DNA of 64,000 nucleotides from Rutpela maculata (lineage: Eukaryota; Arthropoda; Insecta; Coleoptera; Cerambycidae), in NCBI GenBank assembly GCA_936432065.2, contig OW386293.2, positions 60,385,063 through 60,449,062 of the forward strand, in the 5' to 3' direction. Under the pieces are notes generated by a model, which saw nothing but the letters and a program-made list of their open reading frames with translations, made no database searches and was not told where the DNA came from. The position numbers and the translations under genes were made by a program. Positions 1 through 11,720 of the stretch are shown here, piece by piece. Every line of letters starts with the position of its first letter. The stretch's first letter is position 1.

Positions 1-819
1 AATACTTGAATATTGCTCCACTCGTGTTTCGCCAACCATGTTGGCATCATCTAGATACTATGAAACTGAATTTACAAACAGTCTTAGTGTTCTGTAGTAT
101 TGATGCGCAAGAATGTTGTTGCATATTTATCTGTTGCTGATTCATGTAGTTTTCGTATCCTTAATAAAAAAAAATTCTAAACGATTTTAACAAAAAACAT
201 AAGTTTCTCCAGTCCGACACTGTATTTCTTTAAAACATTGCTGCGTGCAGCCCAAACTACCACAAAAGCATGTACTAAATTTTAGCTACTTGGGAAAATG
301 GTTAAAAAATGACAGCTTAAAAATTTGACATAAATTAGAAAATCCTCTGTATATTAATAACATAGAAGGCTTCAGAGGGTACATATGAAAGAGTTTTGGA
401 ATCAGCTCGACCTCCTCTATCGCCAATTATGTACGGAACATTTTGCATAACGAATTAAAATCTGGGTCAAAATTTCATTAAAAGGACCAATATTTTTTAA
501 GCTAACTCCGTAGATTTTTCACTATCTAACGAATTTTAATCGGATTACACTTACAGAGTCAGTGTTTTACAACTTTTTAAAAGCTTTTATTTAACTTGCA
601 ATTGCAATGTTTGTTTGTTTGTATGTATGTATGTACGTATGTTTGTTTAGGTGAAATTTTGCAAGCTGAATTTCGACTAGTTATAATTAAGCTGGAGCAT
701 TGAAATTTGGCACACGTGATAAGTCCAGTGACAATGCAACATAGTATAGCCATTATCGGTCTAAATCCAATATGGCGGACGTCCCAAGATGGCGGATCGG
801 CTTTTTAGTCACAATCCCC

Positions 820-1025
820 TTGATATGGGTATCAAATGAAAGGGTTTGACGAGTAAAATACGACAAGCTATGTGACGTCATTATAAATTCAATATGGCGG
901 ACGTCCTAATATGACGGATTGCCTTTTTCTTCCGAACCTCCTTGATATGGGTATCAAATGAAAGGGTTTGACGATTAAAATACGATAAACTATGTGACGT
1001 CATTCTAAATTCAATATGGCGGACG
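820..1025. repeat. Two-copy direct repeat, period about 122 bp
   Basis: The block beginning ttgatatgggtatcaaatga at 820 recurs at 942 with few changes, each copy followed by a tgtgacgtcatt and aatatggcggacgt segment. The same arrangement appears inverted at 7450-7630. Confidence 0.75.
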
Positions 1026-1195
1026 TGGGAGAGGTGGGAAAGCGGTGGGAAGAGGTGGGGAAGGAATGGGAAGGGTTGGGAAGATAAGGGGTAGGGGTGG
1101 GAAGAGATGGGAAAGGGGAGAGGAAGGCGTGGGAAGAGGTGGGAAAGGGGTGGGAAGAAGTGGGAAGTAGTGTTAGAGGGGCGAGAGTACGGGAG
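1025..1195 (+). repeat. Polypurine tract of gtgggaagag-like units
   Basis: About 170 bases are almost purely G and A with occasional T, made of degenerate gtgggaag and ggtggga units. The pyrimidine complement occurs at 7301-7447. Such a tract can form triplex or G-rich structures; no coding role is seen. Confidence 0.7.
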
Positions 1196-1245
1196 AGGGA
1201 AGGTGTGGATGGCGGTGTCTGTAAAATAAGTAGACTAAAAAGTAA

Positions 1246-1571
1246 AAAATAAAATTATATAAAAAAAATATTTTTAAGAAAAAGTTTTTATTTGAAAAAC
1301 TACTAAAAAGTAAAAATAATTTTTTTTAAAATTCATACACCTGGAAACCAAAAGCTTTGGGGACGGTCAATTGAGCAAAGTAACTATGTAATAGCCCCCT
1401 ATATGACCGCCCCCTACATGACCGCCCCCTACATGACCGCCCCCTATATGACCGCCCCCAAAGCTTTTGGTTTCTAAATGTATGAATTTAAAAAAATATA
1501 TATTTTTACTTTCTAGTAGTTTTTCAAATAAAAGCTTTTTCTTAAAAATATTTTTTTTATATAATTTTATT
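1246..1571. repeat. Inverted repeat enclosing a 15-bp tandem array
   Basis: Arms at about 1246-1368 and 1452-1571 are reverse complements (for example ccaaaagctttgggg against ccccaaagcttttgg). Between them lie four copies of the 15-mer gcccccta(t/c)atgacc at 1394-1453. It resembles a small foldback element with an internal minisatellite. Confidence 0.75.
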
Positions 1572-1967
1572 AAATTTCTTTCTACTCCGCTATTTATGCG
1601 ATATTCTCAGTTGAAATGAAGTGTCAATATATTTAAATTCCAATTTCGTATTCTATGATTTCGAAAAACCCCATGCGTAAACCTTAAGTAAAATACCAAA
1701 AAAATTGTTTTTAATTATTGTTCTAAAACACATCGAAAACGCCATACAACTGAAAGATATTTTCACTAAAAATTCAAAATATTTATGATTTCGGATAACA
1801 TATGTCTTAGTTGTACTTTAATAAGTATTTCTAAGCAATTGTAAATTGGTACTTGTCCTATAACAAAAACAAAAGTTTTGGTGTAGTGAGTAGCAACAAC
1901 GAACACTTTGCAGAGTCATTTGAAATGTTAAAAACACACAAGATCATACCTAATTTTCTAAATGCCA

Positions 1968-2310
1968 TATGATCCAAGGTTGCCAATATTTACCGGAAGC
2001 AGTATTCACTGTAAAACTGATAGTATATTATATGGCATGGAATATACGGGAACCGTGGCGCCTTCATTGATGTGGCCGCGTCGTCAATTAAAATATGCGG
2101 AAGAGTTCAAAATCCGAATATATGACTTCCGGCTGAAATTAGCACAGCAGACAACTGAGGCACCATGGAGACGTTTTACATTGGTTGCGTTACGGCTTCC
2201 GTATACGGAAGCCGTATCGCAGTCGGAAGTCGTATAGCATGTAAATGGGCTATCATCGGAAGCCGTATTCTACGCAGTCTGTATATATATATATATATAT
2301 GTGCATTTGT
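1968..2310. repeat. R2 repeat: ggaag-centred units ending in (TA)n
   Basis: Units of the form ggaagccgtat or ggaagcagtat recur at 1993, around 2191-2230 and at 2257, followed by a short (TA)n run near 2281-2300. The same unit-plus-(TA)n arrangement occurs at 19555-19882. A perfect 26-bp palindrome sits at 2191-2216. The short open frames here are not convincing genes. Confidence 0.55.
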
Positions 2311-3425
2311 ATCGTGTCCGCCTCCTTACAAATTTGTGGCGCCCGCACCTCCACTAGAAATACTATAGATAGATTAGTTCTGTTTACATATACATAACCG
2401 CCAAATTTCACTTACCAAGGGCACGCGGAGAGGGGAAAAGATTTTTATCTTTTTTTACATACACTTTTTTGTTAATACGATTGGTATGTTTACACCTCGT
2501 TATATAAACAGTACCTCCCTGACTCAATGTATTTAAAACTGTTATATATAACGGTAGACTTTGCCTCCTTCGAGGTTGCCAGACTTCTATAGTGTAAAAT
2601 GCTCTAGCGCTTGCGCAATTAGTTGCGCTATGCAATCCTGTGCGTTTGTTATTATGATGATTAATATTGTGTAAGTTATACTCTATCAGATTACATTGGT
2701 GTTTTACCCGATAATGTGCGATTATCTGTTTTAAAATGAACCGTTCACGCTAAATATCTATTGTAGAATAATGTATGTAATTCAAAATATGTTCTTAAGG
2801 GAATTATTATTACTATTTAAAATGATTTTCAAAAGACATCACTGAATCAGTTCAATTTTGTAACACAATTGTTACATATTAGTCCACGTAAATTAGATAT
2901 TTTAGAAGAAATAATTTATAAAGTAATAATATTTGGGATGCGTAATCTAGATAGGGTTCGAAATAGATACTCGAATAGTTCCCCACAATTTAGGGGTGAA
3001 ACGTCCGTAATGATTATGAATAGAGCTGCTTCGGCCATATTACGGGGACTTAACGCTGGTTTTTCACTTTTATCTTGTAAACCGTTCGTCGAAAGAGAGA
3101 AAAGTATAGGAAATAAAAAATTCGTCATGCTAAATTCTGTATAAAAAATGTACTATTAACCTTGTAGCTTATCCTCACCTATTTCGCACTAACAGCGTCC
3201 GAACAGAGGCGTAGTTTGGGGCGCAGAGGTAAAAATCCATCCTATTCCAAGTTTGACTCCGAATATCTTAAAACCGGTTACTTTAACGAGAAAAATGCTC
3301 AGGAATGAATTTATTGAGCAGAATTTTCTCTATTAGATGCATATATAGAGGGTTTTGTCGCAAGTAGTTTATGTATTTTCCCCTTCTTTGCAATTATATT
3401 AGAGGATAATCTGTACTGTTCACAC
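2311..3425. other. Unassigned AT-rich sequence
   Basis: Nothing recognisable was found. The short open frames on both strands (for example 2869-3144) overlap each other and show no domain, signal peptide or splice pattern. 2400-2640 has cctcc-rich wording similar to the repeat at 37085-37375. Confidence 0.5.
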
Positions 3426-3429
3426 AAAA

Positions 3430-4388
3430 GAAGATTTGGAGTCATATTTCAACTCTGAGCTTGCTTCAATTCCACTTCTTCTCTTCAATAAGAAAGGGTT
3501 AATGAGGAAAATTAAGAAATCGTCTGTATGATATTTTCAATGCTGCACGAGAGAGGCCAATAGATTTTTCCGATTGCCAGTTCATTGTTGATGGCGGCAA
3601 TTTGATTCATCGTGTAGTATGGCCGAAGCAGCTTTATTCGTAAACATTACGGCCAAAAAGTGACTGTAGTGTTTGACGGATATGCTGACTGCAGTATGAA
3701 GAGCATCGAAAGACAGCAGCGTCTTTTGAAACGCATTTCACCGGAAATTGTTTTTCATGAGAACACGCCACTGACTGAAACGCAAAATAAAATGATAAAC
3801 AATCTCACGAAAAGGAACGGTTTAATTCGCAATTGGTGGAGAGATTTAAAAACGAGGGAATCAAAACAATTACTGCTGTAGACGACGTTGACGTACTCAT
3901 AGTTCAAACCGCCTTAAACGAATCTCATGGAAACGATACAGTGGTCATCCTCGGACAAGATATGATCTTCTCGCATTGATTATCGCTCTCGCACCTGAAG
4001 ATAAAGATATCCGTTTCTTAAGACAGGCTCAGAGATAAATAAAAAATAAAGATTACAGTTCTCGTGACTTGCAGTCCTCGGAAGTTTTAAAAAGCTGTAT
4101 GGCCACATGTTCAGTGGATGCGATAACACTTCAGCTTTCTTTAGTAAAGGAAAAGTGCAAACGGTGGAATGCGTCAATAAAAGAAAAGATCTCGAAGAGG
4201 TTGTCCGTATATTCAACAACCGTAGCTCAACGAAAAAAGAAATTACATCTTTGAATCATCAAAGATTCATTATCTTCAATAAGTTAGTCCGCCAATCTAG
4301 TACTACCGGGATTCTACGAAGACTGCCAGCAACATCCGAGGCATTACGTCAACATTCTTACAGAGTATTTCTCCAAATTCATGTTTGA
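3430..4388 (+). pseudogene. Decayed gene of the 'GCDTTSAF' family (PIN/FEN-like?)
   Basis: Translated pieces in several frames line up as one broken protein. ELASIPLLLFNKKGLMRK is read from about 3451, then DGGNLIHRVVW near 3590, VVFDGYADCSMKS from 3666, DDVDVLIVQTAL after 3880, a LLALIIALAPEDKD segment near 3970 and SGCDNTSAFFSKGK from 4110. Frameshifts lie near 3640 and 3965, with stops near 3520 and 4035. Acidic pairs such as DDVDVL and the GQD...LLAL pattern recall PIN/FEN-type nuclease folds of the Asteroid kind, but that assignment is inference. A second decayed copy, on the opposite strand, is at 32090-32520. There is no intact start or stop, so this copy is not functional. Confidence 0.65.
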
Positions 4389-4497
4389 CGAGGAGAAAAC
4401 TTGGAACCAACGGAATGCAGAAAAGCAGAAAATAATATATAATATTTCAAAGAGATGATATACTTAAAGAAGTAAAATGTTCAAAACTTAATCATTT

Positions 4498-4715
4498 TGG
4501 AGCAAAAATGTAAATATTTCCCTCCAGCAAGAGAAAAATGTTTGAATTGTTTAAAAATTTTTGAAAAGCATTCGAGATGACTCCAACAAACTATCATTAA
4601 TTAGTATAGCAAAATTTATGATTAACCAACAAATATATTCTAGAGTTTTGGTCTCGAATGCTTTTTAAAACATTTTTATTTCTTGCTAGAGGGAAATATT
4701 TACATTTTTGCTCCA
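4498..4715. repeat. Small inverted repeat, arms about 85 bp
   Basis: tggagcaaaaatgtaaatat at 4498 pairs with its reverse complement ending at 4715, and the arms continue inward through ccctccagcaag and gcattcgaga. It lies just after the decayed gene at 3430-4388 and has no coding capacity. Confidence 0.8.
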
Positions 4716-4758
4716 GAATAATCTAGGTTTTTAAAATATCTTTGGAAGGTGGAAGATT

Positions 4759-6456
4759 ACACTGGTCATCATTCAGTTTGAAAAAATACACCGGACTCTA
4801 CCTAGGTACCCACGGGTTTTGGGGTCGCTGATTCCGTTGCCGAGGTCGGTTAAGCTCTATCACGTCAGGTTCAAAGTCATTTGAAGGTCAACCTAAGAAA
4901 AGGTTTTTGAAAAAATCTAAAAAATTCACACATAGGCTCTTGGGGGGTTTCTGAGTCCGAATCCGATGTCGGTTGACCTTTATCACCTCATGTTCAAGGT
5001 CATTTGAAGGTTAAAGTAAGAATAGGAGATGAAAAAAATTAGAAAAAATTTATACGAATGCTCACCTGCCTACTTATTGTCTGTTTATCTGTCTGCCCTT
5101 ATACCTGCACACCTGTTTGTTTGCTTGCTAGTCTGTATTTATCATCCGCCTGCATTTTCTCTCTGTCCATCTATTTGACATCCTGCCTTTCTGTCAGTAA
5201 TTCTGTCTGACTGAATGACTAAATGTTTCTATCTGACAGTCTGTCTGCCTCCTTGTCAGTTTGTCTGACACAGGAGACCATTAAATTACTTTGACCCTGA
5301 CATGATTGAGCTCAGGTCCGGTTTTAGGTAACCGGAGGCCCTAAGCTCTAGGTATGTTTTTCGTTGAAGCTTTCTCTTCTAATAAAATAAACGTGCATAT
5401 CTGCGTATGAAATCTGAGTTCTGAGGCCCCCTGAATGCGAGGCCCTAAGCTGGCGTTTACTCAGCTTATAGGCAAAACCAGCACTGATTGAGCTCCAAGT
5501 GAGTGAAGCCAACGCCCGTGGTACTCTTTACTTGCATGTTCGCTCTGCTTCTGCAACTATACCTAAAGGCCATCCTTTCACAGAAGAAAATAGGTAGGTG
5601 ATTCATTGAGTTAAATATATTTGCACTGAGATAGCCGAAGAATCTTCATGTGCAGCTAAAGCTGGCGGACGAATGCCGGCTTGAAATGACCTCAGAATGA
5701 CCTTGAAATGACCTCTGGATGCCTTTTTTTTAAGGGTAAGCGAACAATGGATTCGGACTCAGCGACCCGAAAAACCTGTGTGAATTTTTTCAGATTCTTT
5801 CAACCACCTTTTCTTACTTTAACCTTCAAATGACCTTGAAACTGGCGTGATAGAGGTCAACCGACATCGAATGCAGACTCAGCGACTCAAAAAACCTATA
5901 TGTAAGTTTTTTCAGATTTTTTGACAGCTTCTCCTCTGTTTTTCTCAAATTAACCTTGAAATGATCTCCGGATGCCTTTTAAGGGCAAACGAATACCGGA
6001 TTCGGACTCACCGATCCCAAAAACCTATGCGTGAATTTTTTCAGATTTTTTTCAATCACCTTTTCTTAGTTTGACCTTCAAGTGACCTTGAAACTGACGT
6101 GATAGATGTCAACCGGCATCAGATACAGACTCAGCGACCCAAAAACTCTATATGTAAATTTTTTCAGATTTTTTAACAGCTTCCTCTCCGTTTTTCTCAA
6201 ATTAACCTTGAAATGACCTCCGGATGCCTTTTAAGGGTAAGCGAACACCGAATTCGGACTCAGCGACCCCAAAAACCTATGTGTAAATTTTCTCAGATTT
6301 TTTCAACCACCTTTTCTTAGTTTGACCTTCAGATGTCCTTGAACCTGACGTGATAGAGCTTAACCGACCTCGGCACCGGAATCAGCGACCCCAAAAACCC
6401 CTGAGTACCTAGGTAGAGTCCTGTGTATTTTTTTAAACTAAATGTTGACCTGTGTT
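4759..6456. repeat. Palindromic element with ~123-bp internal units
   Basis: The ends are inverted repeats: the left has acactgg and then ctacctaggtac, the right has gtacctaggtag and then acctgtgt. The right half is a tandem array in which an agcgacc(c)aaaaacc block recurs at about 5760, 5881, 6007, 6130, 6260 and 6384. The spacing is about 123 bp and two unit types alternate, giving a true period near 246 bp. The middle (5050-5280) is a degenerate ctgtctg-rich microsatellite. No open frame is present. Confidence 0.7.
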
Positions 6457-7246
6457 ATTATTATTCTTTTATTTTCTGCTTTTTAGACCCCCCCCCCTCA
6501 ATAAAAATTGCCTTCTAATTTTTTTTTTACTTTTACTATATAAGGCCAGCAGCAGCGACAAATAGTGGATTAAGGGCAACTAGTTACGTTAAGGAATGTT
6601 CGTGTCCTGTTAAATAAATACCTTAAACAAATACCTTTTTTAATTTGCTCTGAGCTATAAAGGGGTACAAAAATATTTGTTTCTGAACAAAATAAACGTT
6701 TTTTTATTCCCAAATTGAAAAAGTTTAAAAACCCATTGATCTCTAGAAAGTATTATTTCTGTGTATAAAAGTTATTTATATTTTTAGTAAGATAATTTTA
6801 GTTACCATATCTATAGATGTATTTAGGAATAGTATGCCTCTTTACTACGTTGCCAAGTTTAGAAGGCGATGTCGCTACTTTATTGTAAGGAAGCATTTAA
6901 TACCTATATATATCAAGTGTTTAAAACAGCAGCGCCACCTGGTAAAAAATGTAGTGGACTATGGTGTATGTTTACATATGTTTATAGGTATTTTCCGCCT
7001 CCAAAAAAAGTGTCGTTAAATGCTTCTATCTCTCTATTTCTTCCCTTTTTGTCATAATCTTATATGCGCACCAATAAAGCTGATCATTATTGATAATAAT
7101 GAGTCATTAATTTACTAATTATCAAGATATTCGCGATGAAAACAACACAAAACGTCTCCGCCTCCGAAATCGGAGGCGAACGCGTAAAATCGGAGGCAAA
7201 CACCACCTAACCATATAACATTCGGAGGTGTATGAGTACTAAATGC

Positions 7247-7248
<2 letters not shown>
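6457..7248. other. Unassigned sequence
   Basis: No gene, tRNA or clear repeat was recognised. Short overlapping frames around 6834-7057 have no supporting features. Confidence 0.5.

Positions 7249-7286
<38 letters not shown>
7249..7286. repeat. (TA)n microsatellite
   Basis: An uninterrupted TA run is followed by cagactgcgtag, the reverse complement of the ctacgcagtctg that precedes the (TA)n at 2281. The two runs belong to the same repeat type. Confidence 0.9.
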
Positions 7287-7289
<3 letters not shown>

Positions 7290-7299
7290 CTGCGTAGGA

Positions 7300-7720
7300 T
7301 ACTTCTTCCCACCCCTTTCCCACCTCTTCCCACGCCTTCCTCTCCCCTTTCCCATCTCTTCCCATCTCTTTCCACCCCTACCCCATATCTTCCCAACCCT
7401 TCCCATTCCTTCCCCACCTCTTCCCACCACTTTCCCACCTCTCCCACGTCCGCCATATTGAATTTAGAATGACGTCACATAGTTTATCGTATTTTAATTT
7501 GATACCCATATCAAGGAGGTTCGGAAGAAAAAGGCAATCCGTCATATTGGGACGTCCGCCATATTGAATTTATAATGACGTCACATAGCCTGTCGTATTT
7601 TACTCGTCAAACCCTTTCATTTGATACCCATATCAAGACTGTTTGTAAATTCAGTTTCATAGTCTCTAGATGATGCCAACATGGTTGGCGAAACACGAGT
7701 GGAGCAATATTCAAGTATAT
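7300..7720. repeat. Right mate of the inverted pair with 1-1195
   Basis: A polypyrimidine tract (7301-7447), then the cgtccgccatattgaat and tgacgtcacat blocks, then catggttggcgaaacacg at about 7680-7698, all reverse complements of the start of the window. The long open frames across it come from the simple-sequence tract and are not genes. Confidence 0.75.
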
Positions 7721-7758
7721 TGGTGTAGAAACTACTTCAGAGGCAGCGCCACAACGAA

Positions 7759-9916
7759 GCACAGTGGGAAAAATATGCCCTTTTTTGGACAAAAATCTGC
7801 CGAAAGTAGAAATTTCAATCAAATTAAATAAAAAAAAATGACAAATACTCTTAAGACATTGTACTTTAGAGTAGTGCTGCGACAAAGTGGCTTTGGATTA
7901 ACCTAACCTAAAAATCGCAGATATTACTTCCACATCCAGTGGAAGTATAGAAACGACAAAAAATTTAAAAAAAAATTTATTGTTCAAAGAGGCTTAAAAT
8001 GTCATGAAACGTCGAGATTTTAGGTTTGAGCAAAAAAATGCCTGTCGATCTGTCTGTAACTTTTTTGTGCGCACGATTACTCTGGAACCATTTAAGATAT
8101 CGACTTGAAACTTGGTACATATATGTATTTTAACGAGAACTGGAATTAGGTTATATTTTCATCTTATTCCGTTGAATGGTTGTGGGGTTAATTGGGGTAA
8201 ATGGGGGTAAATAGGTAAATCAATCAGGTAAGAGTCCATAAAATTTATATGTAGTATATATAAGAGAAGCTAATGTCTCAAAAAAAAATTTAGCATTAGC
8301 CACCCCCTATACTACCCCCTCACCTCATTATAAAAGGGGGTGAAAAAAATTATTTCATCGTAGATGATCATTCGAAAGCTTATTTTAAAGAGGAAGATGA
8401 AATGATTTATTTATTAGAAGTAAATTGAATTTTTTTTTTGAATCTTATACATAACCTCAAAATTTGCCAAAAAAGTCATTTTTTAAGTAACCTAAAATAT
8501 TTCAAAATCCTGACATGATGGGCCAATTCTAAGGCAAGATTTGGATTTAGCGCGAAAAATTACTTCGGAAATTGGATAATGTTGTGGTTAAAACTGAATG
8601 AAGTAAAAAACAATTGAGGCCTTTGGTTCTTGTACACATACTAATTCACATTTTTTTTTCATCCCCTTTTATAATGGGGTGGGATAGTAATGGAGGTGGC
8701 TAATGCCAACAATTTTTTTGAGACGTTAGCTTCTCTTATATATATATACTAAATACCAATTATATGGATTCTTACCTGCTTGATTTAGTTATTTACCCAC
8801 ATTTACCACAATTTATCCCCCAACCCTTCAACAGAATAATATGAAAATATAATCTAGTTCCAGATCTGCTTAAAATACTTATGTGTACCAAATTTCAAGT
8901 CGATATATTAGACGGTTTCAGAGTATTTAGTATATATAAGAGAAGCTAATGTTTAAAAAAAAAATTTGGCATTAGCCACCTACATTACTACCCCCACCCC
9001 ATTATAAAAGGGGGTGAAAAAAAAATGTGATTTAGGATGTGTACAAGAACCAAAGGCCTCAATTTTTTTTTTTACTTCATTCAGTTTTAACCCTAACATT
9101 ATCCAATTTCCGAAGTAATTTTTCGCGCAGAATCCGAATCTGGCCTCAGAATTGGCCCATCATGTCGGGATTTTGAAATATTTTAAGTTACTTAAAAAAT
9201 TACTTTTTTGGCAAATTTTGAGGTTATGTATAGGATTCAAAAAAATTTTCAATTTATTTCTAATAAATACATCATTTAATCTTCCTCTTTAATATAAGCT
9301 TTCGAATGGTCATCTACGATGAAATAATTTTTTTCACCCCTATTATAATGGGCTGGGGGTAGTATTGGGGGTGGCTAATGCTAAATTTTTTTTTGAGACA
9401 TTAGCTTCTCTTATATATACTAAATACCAATTTCATGGGCTCTTACCTGCTTGATTTACTTATTTACCCCCATTTACCCCAATTTACCTCACAATCATTC
9501 AACGGAATAAGATGAAAATAGAACCTAGTTCCAGATCTCGTTAAAATACATATGTGTACCAAATTTCAAGTCGATATATTAAACGGTTCCAGAGTAATCG
9601 TGCGCACAAAAAAGTTACAGACAGACCGACAGACATTTTTTTGCTCAAACCTAAAATCTCGACGTTTCATGACATTCTAAGCCTATTTGAACAATAAAAT
9701 TTTTACAAATTTTTTTTGTCGTTTCTATACTTCCACTGGATGTGGAAGTAATATCTGCGATTTTTAGGTTAGGTTAATCCAAAGCCACTTTGCCGCAGCA
9801 CTACTCTAAAATTCAATGTCTTAAGAGTATTTGCCACTTTTTTTAATTTAATTTGATTGAAATCTCTACTGTCGGTAGATTTTTGTCCAAAAAATGGCAT
9901 ATTTTTCCCACTGTGC
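7759..9916. repeat. 2.2-kb palindrome of R1-type arms
   Basis: gcacagtggg at 7759 pairs with cccactgtgc ending at 9916, and the arms correspond along their length with indels (ctaacctaaaaatcgcag at 7900 against ctgcgatttttaggttag near 9760). Each arm contains an R1 end, acttccacatccagtggaag at 7934 and its reverse complement near 9750. Each arm also holds smaller internal inverted repeats around the ctaatgtctcaaaaaa segment. The centre is near 8837. No protein is encoded. It fits a head-to-head pair of R1 elements or a foldback element. Confidence 0.8.
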
Positions 9917-10167
9917 GAAGGTTCGAGCCCCCTCAAAGATTTATTTATTTATTTATTCATTTTACGAACCCATCAAATTTACATTCCCAGTATAAGGTAG
10001 GTACTGTCGTGGGCAAAAAAAATGGGACAAATCTTATAACGTATTTTTGCTAAAATCTAGTTGTGTACGTCTAACTTTAATTTTTGTGACATCGCGGTTA
10101 TTTGTCAAAATTCATTGCAAGTGTGCAAATAGAGACAGATTTACGGCAGAAAAAAATAGTTGTCCTA
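9917..10167. other. Unassigned, with a short (TTTA)n run
   Basis: It contains a tttatttatttatt stretch at about 9942-9957. A ggttcgagccc string at 9920 resembles a pol III B box, but no tRNA fold or A box is present. Confidence 0.5.
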
Positions 10168-10886
10168 TTTTTTTTTTTGCTCAATGCTCACGACAGTACA
10201 TTTAGTCAGATGTAATATTGAGTAATATCAAAGAAAATAAAAACGTTTATAATTTTATTCAATTTAAACTAATAAAAAGTAGTATTAAATGAATACAATG
10301 ATTATTATAGTAAATTTAAGGATATTTTACATAAGTAAATTTATTTAAATTATTTTTTTAGAATGCAAGCTCATACCATTAAAAATGTGTATTATTTAAG
10401 TTCCATTTATTGAACGAACCTGTCGATTTTAATTCCATATTTTGTTTTACTTCCAAATCCACGTAGTGGTAAAAAAATATTATATTTCGTTTTATTCTAA
10501 TGGGCTATAGTCCAATCAATGGGGGGTTTTGCCCTGCAAAAGGTGGAGTAGTAATGATTTTGACATGTTTTTTTTAAGGCGTTCGGTCAAGGACCATACT
10601 GCCAGCCGCAATTTTTTAAGTCAATTAAAATTTTAAATTAATTTATTGCTTATATAACATACATGAATACTATGATAAGTATGAGAAAAGATCCTATGTC
10701 TATGTCTAACCTAACAGGAGAGTTGATATATGTTGTTGATGAAAGATACAAGGTTTCGACCTAGGGGGAGCCGCCATCTTGATTGAAAGTTGCAAAAAAT
10801 TGGTTTTCAAAATAATTCGGCAACACTCGATCCTAAAAGAAAAATGTTCGAGACAAAGTTGAAGACGACAAAATTTCCTACGTTTT

Positions 10887-11526
10887 ACTTCCACAATTAG
10901 TGGAAGTATAGTAACGACAAAAAAATTTTAAAAATTTTTTATTGTCCAAATAGACTTAGAATGTCATAAAACGTCGAGATTTTAAGTTTGAGCGAAAAAA
11001 ACTTCTGTCGGTCTGTCTGTAACTTTTTTGTGCGCACGTTTACTCTGGAATCGTTTAAGATATTGACTTGAAATTTGGTACACATATGTACTTTAATGAG
11101 ATCTGGAACTAGATTATATCTTGTTCCGTCAAAGGGGAGTAAATTGGGGTAAATTTGGGGTAAATAGCTAAATCAAGCAGGTAAGAGTCCAGAAAATTGG
11201 TATTTAGTATATACAAGAGAAGCTAAGGTCTCAAAAAAATTTTTGGTATTAGCCACCCCCATTACCCCAATTATTAAAGGGGATGAAAAAAAAAATGTGA
11301 TTTAGTATGTGTACAAGAACCAGAAACCTCAAAATATTGTTTTGCTTCATCCACCCCCACCCCACTACCGATGTGGGGTATCGTTTTATAGGTTTTTGGG
11401 TAGAGGATTTCAAATATTATATTATTAAAGTTCCATAAGCAATTATTTCCACATACAAAATTTTTTAGTTGTGGGTTGGATCGAAAATCTGAATGTGGAA
11501 GTAGTGATTCCTTGGGCAGCGGTTTT
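10887..11526 (+). repeat. R1 repeat copy in D1
   Basis: It begins with the hairpin end acttccac...gtggaagt, runs through the conserved gtcatgaaacgtcgag-like and gtgcgcac motifs and the ccaccccc stretch, and ends at gattccttgggcagcgg followed by T residues. It is non-coding. The same copy is present in D2 at 13915-14488, so it predates the duplication. Confidence 0.85.
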
Positions 11527-11720
11527 TATTGTAACTCTAATGTTTAAAGAGATACAGCGTCAGAAAGATGAATTTAAGAAGAGATTTTTTTTTTATTATA
11601 TAAAGTACGTTTACAACATAACATATTTTATATTATTTATATTATTATAATAAAGATCTTCTTGTATTGAATCTAAAAAATAAGAAATTGCCGGGATAGT
11701 ATTACAGTAGCTTACCACCA

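Larger units (their letters stand above)
1..1245. repeat. Left half of a dispersed inverted repeat pair
   Basis: Bases 1-88 match 7636-7720 in inverted orientation (the stretch with gccaaccatgttggc), and about 815-1195 match 7300-7630 inverted. The right copy is compact; the left has about 600 bp of extra sequence between the two blocks. No open frame of note lies here. It looks like two copies of one non-coding repeat in opposite orientation, cut by the window edge. Confidence 0.7.

Noticed and set aside
1394..1453. Short regular repeats that could suggest CRISPR
   Set aside because: 15-bp units with no spacers, inside an inverted repeat of an animal genome.
7115..7456. 113-residue frame rich in glycine, glutamate and tryptophan
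   Set aside because: Produced by the polypyrimidine tract and (TA)n; low-complexity translation.
7895..9779. cctaacctaa and ttaggttaggtt, similar to the insect telomere repeat TTAGG
   Set aside because: Only two units on each side, and they are part of the palindrome arms.
9918..9930. ggttcgagccc, resembling a pol III B box
   Set aside because: No A box at the right distance and no cloverleaf could be drawn, so not called a tRNA or SINE.
10706..10894. 62-residue minus-strand frame, repeated at 13734-13922
   Set aside because: It exists twice only because D1 and D2 are duplicates; no domain or codon signal.
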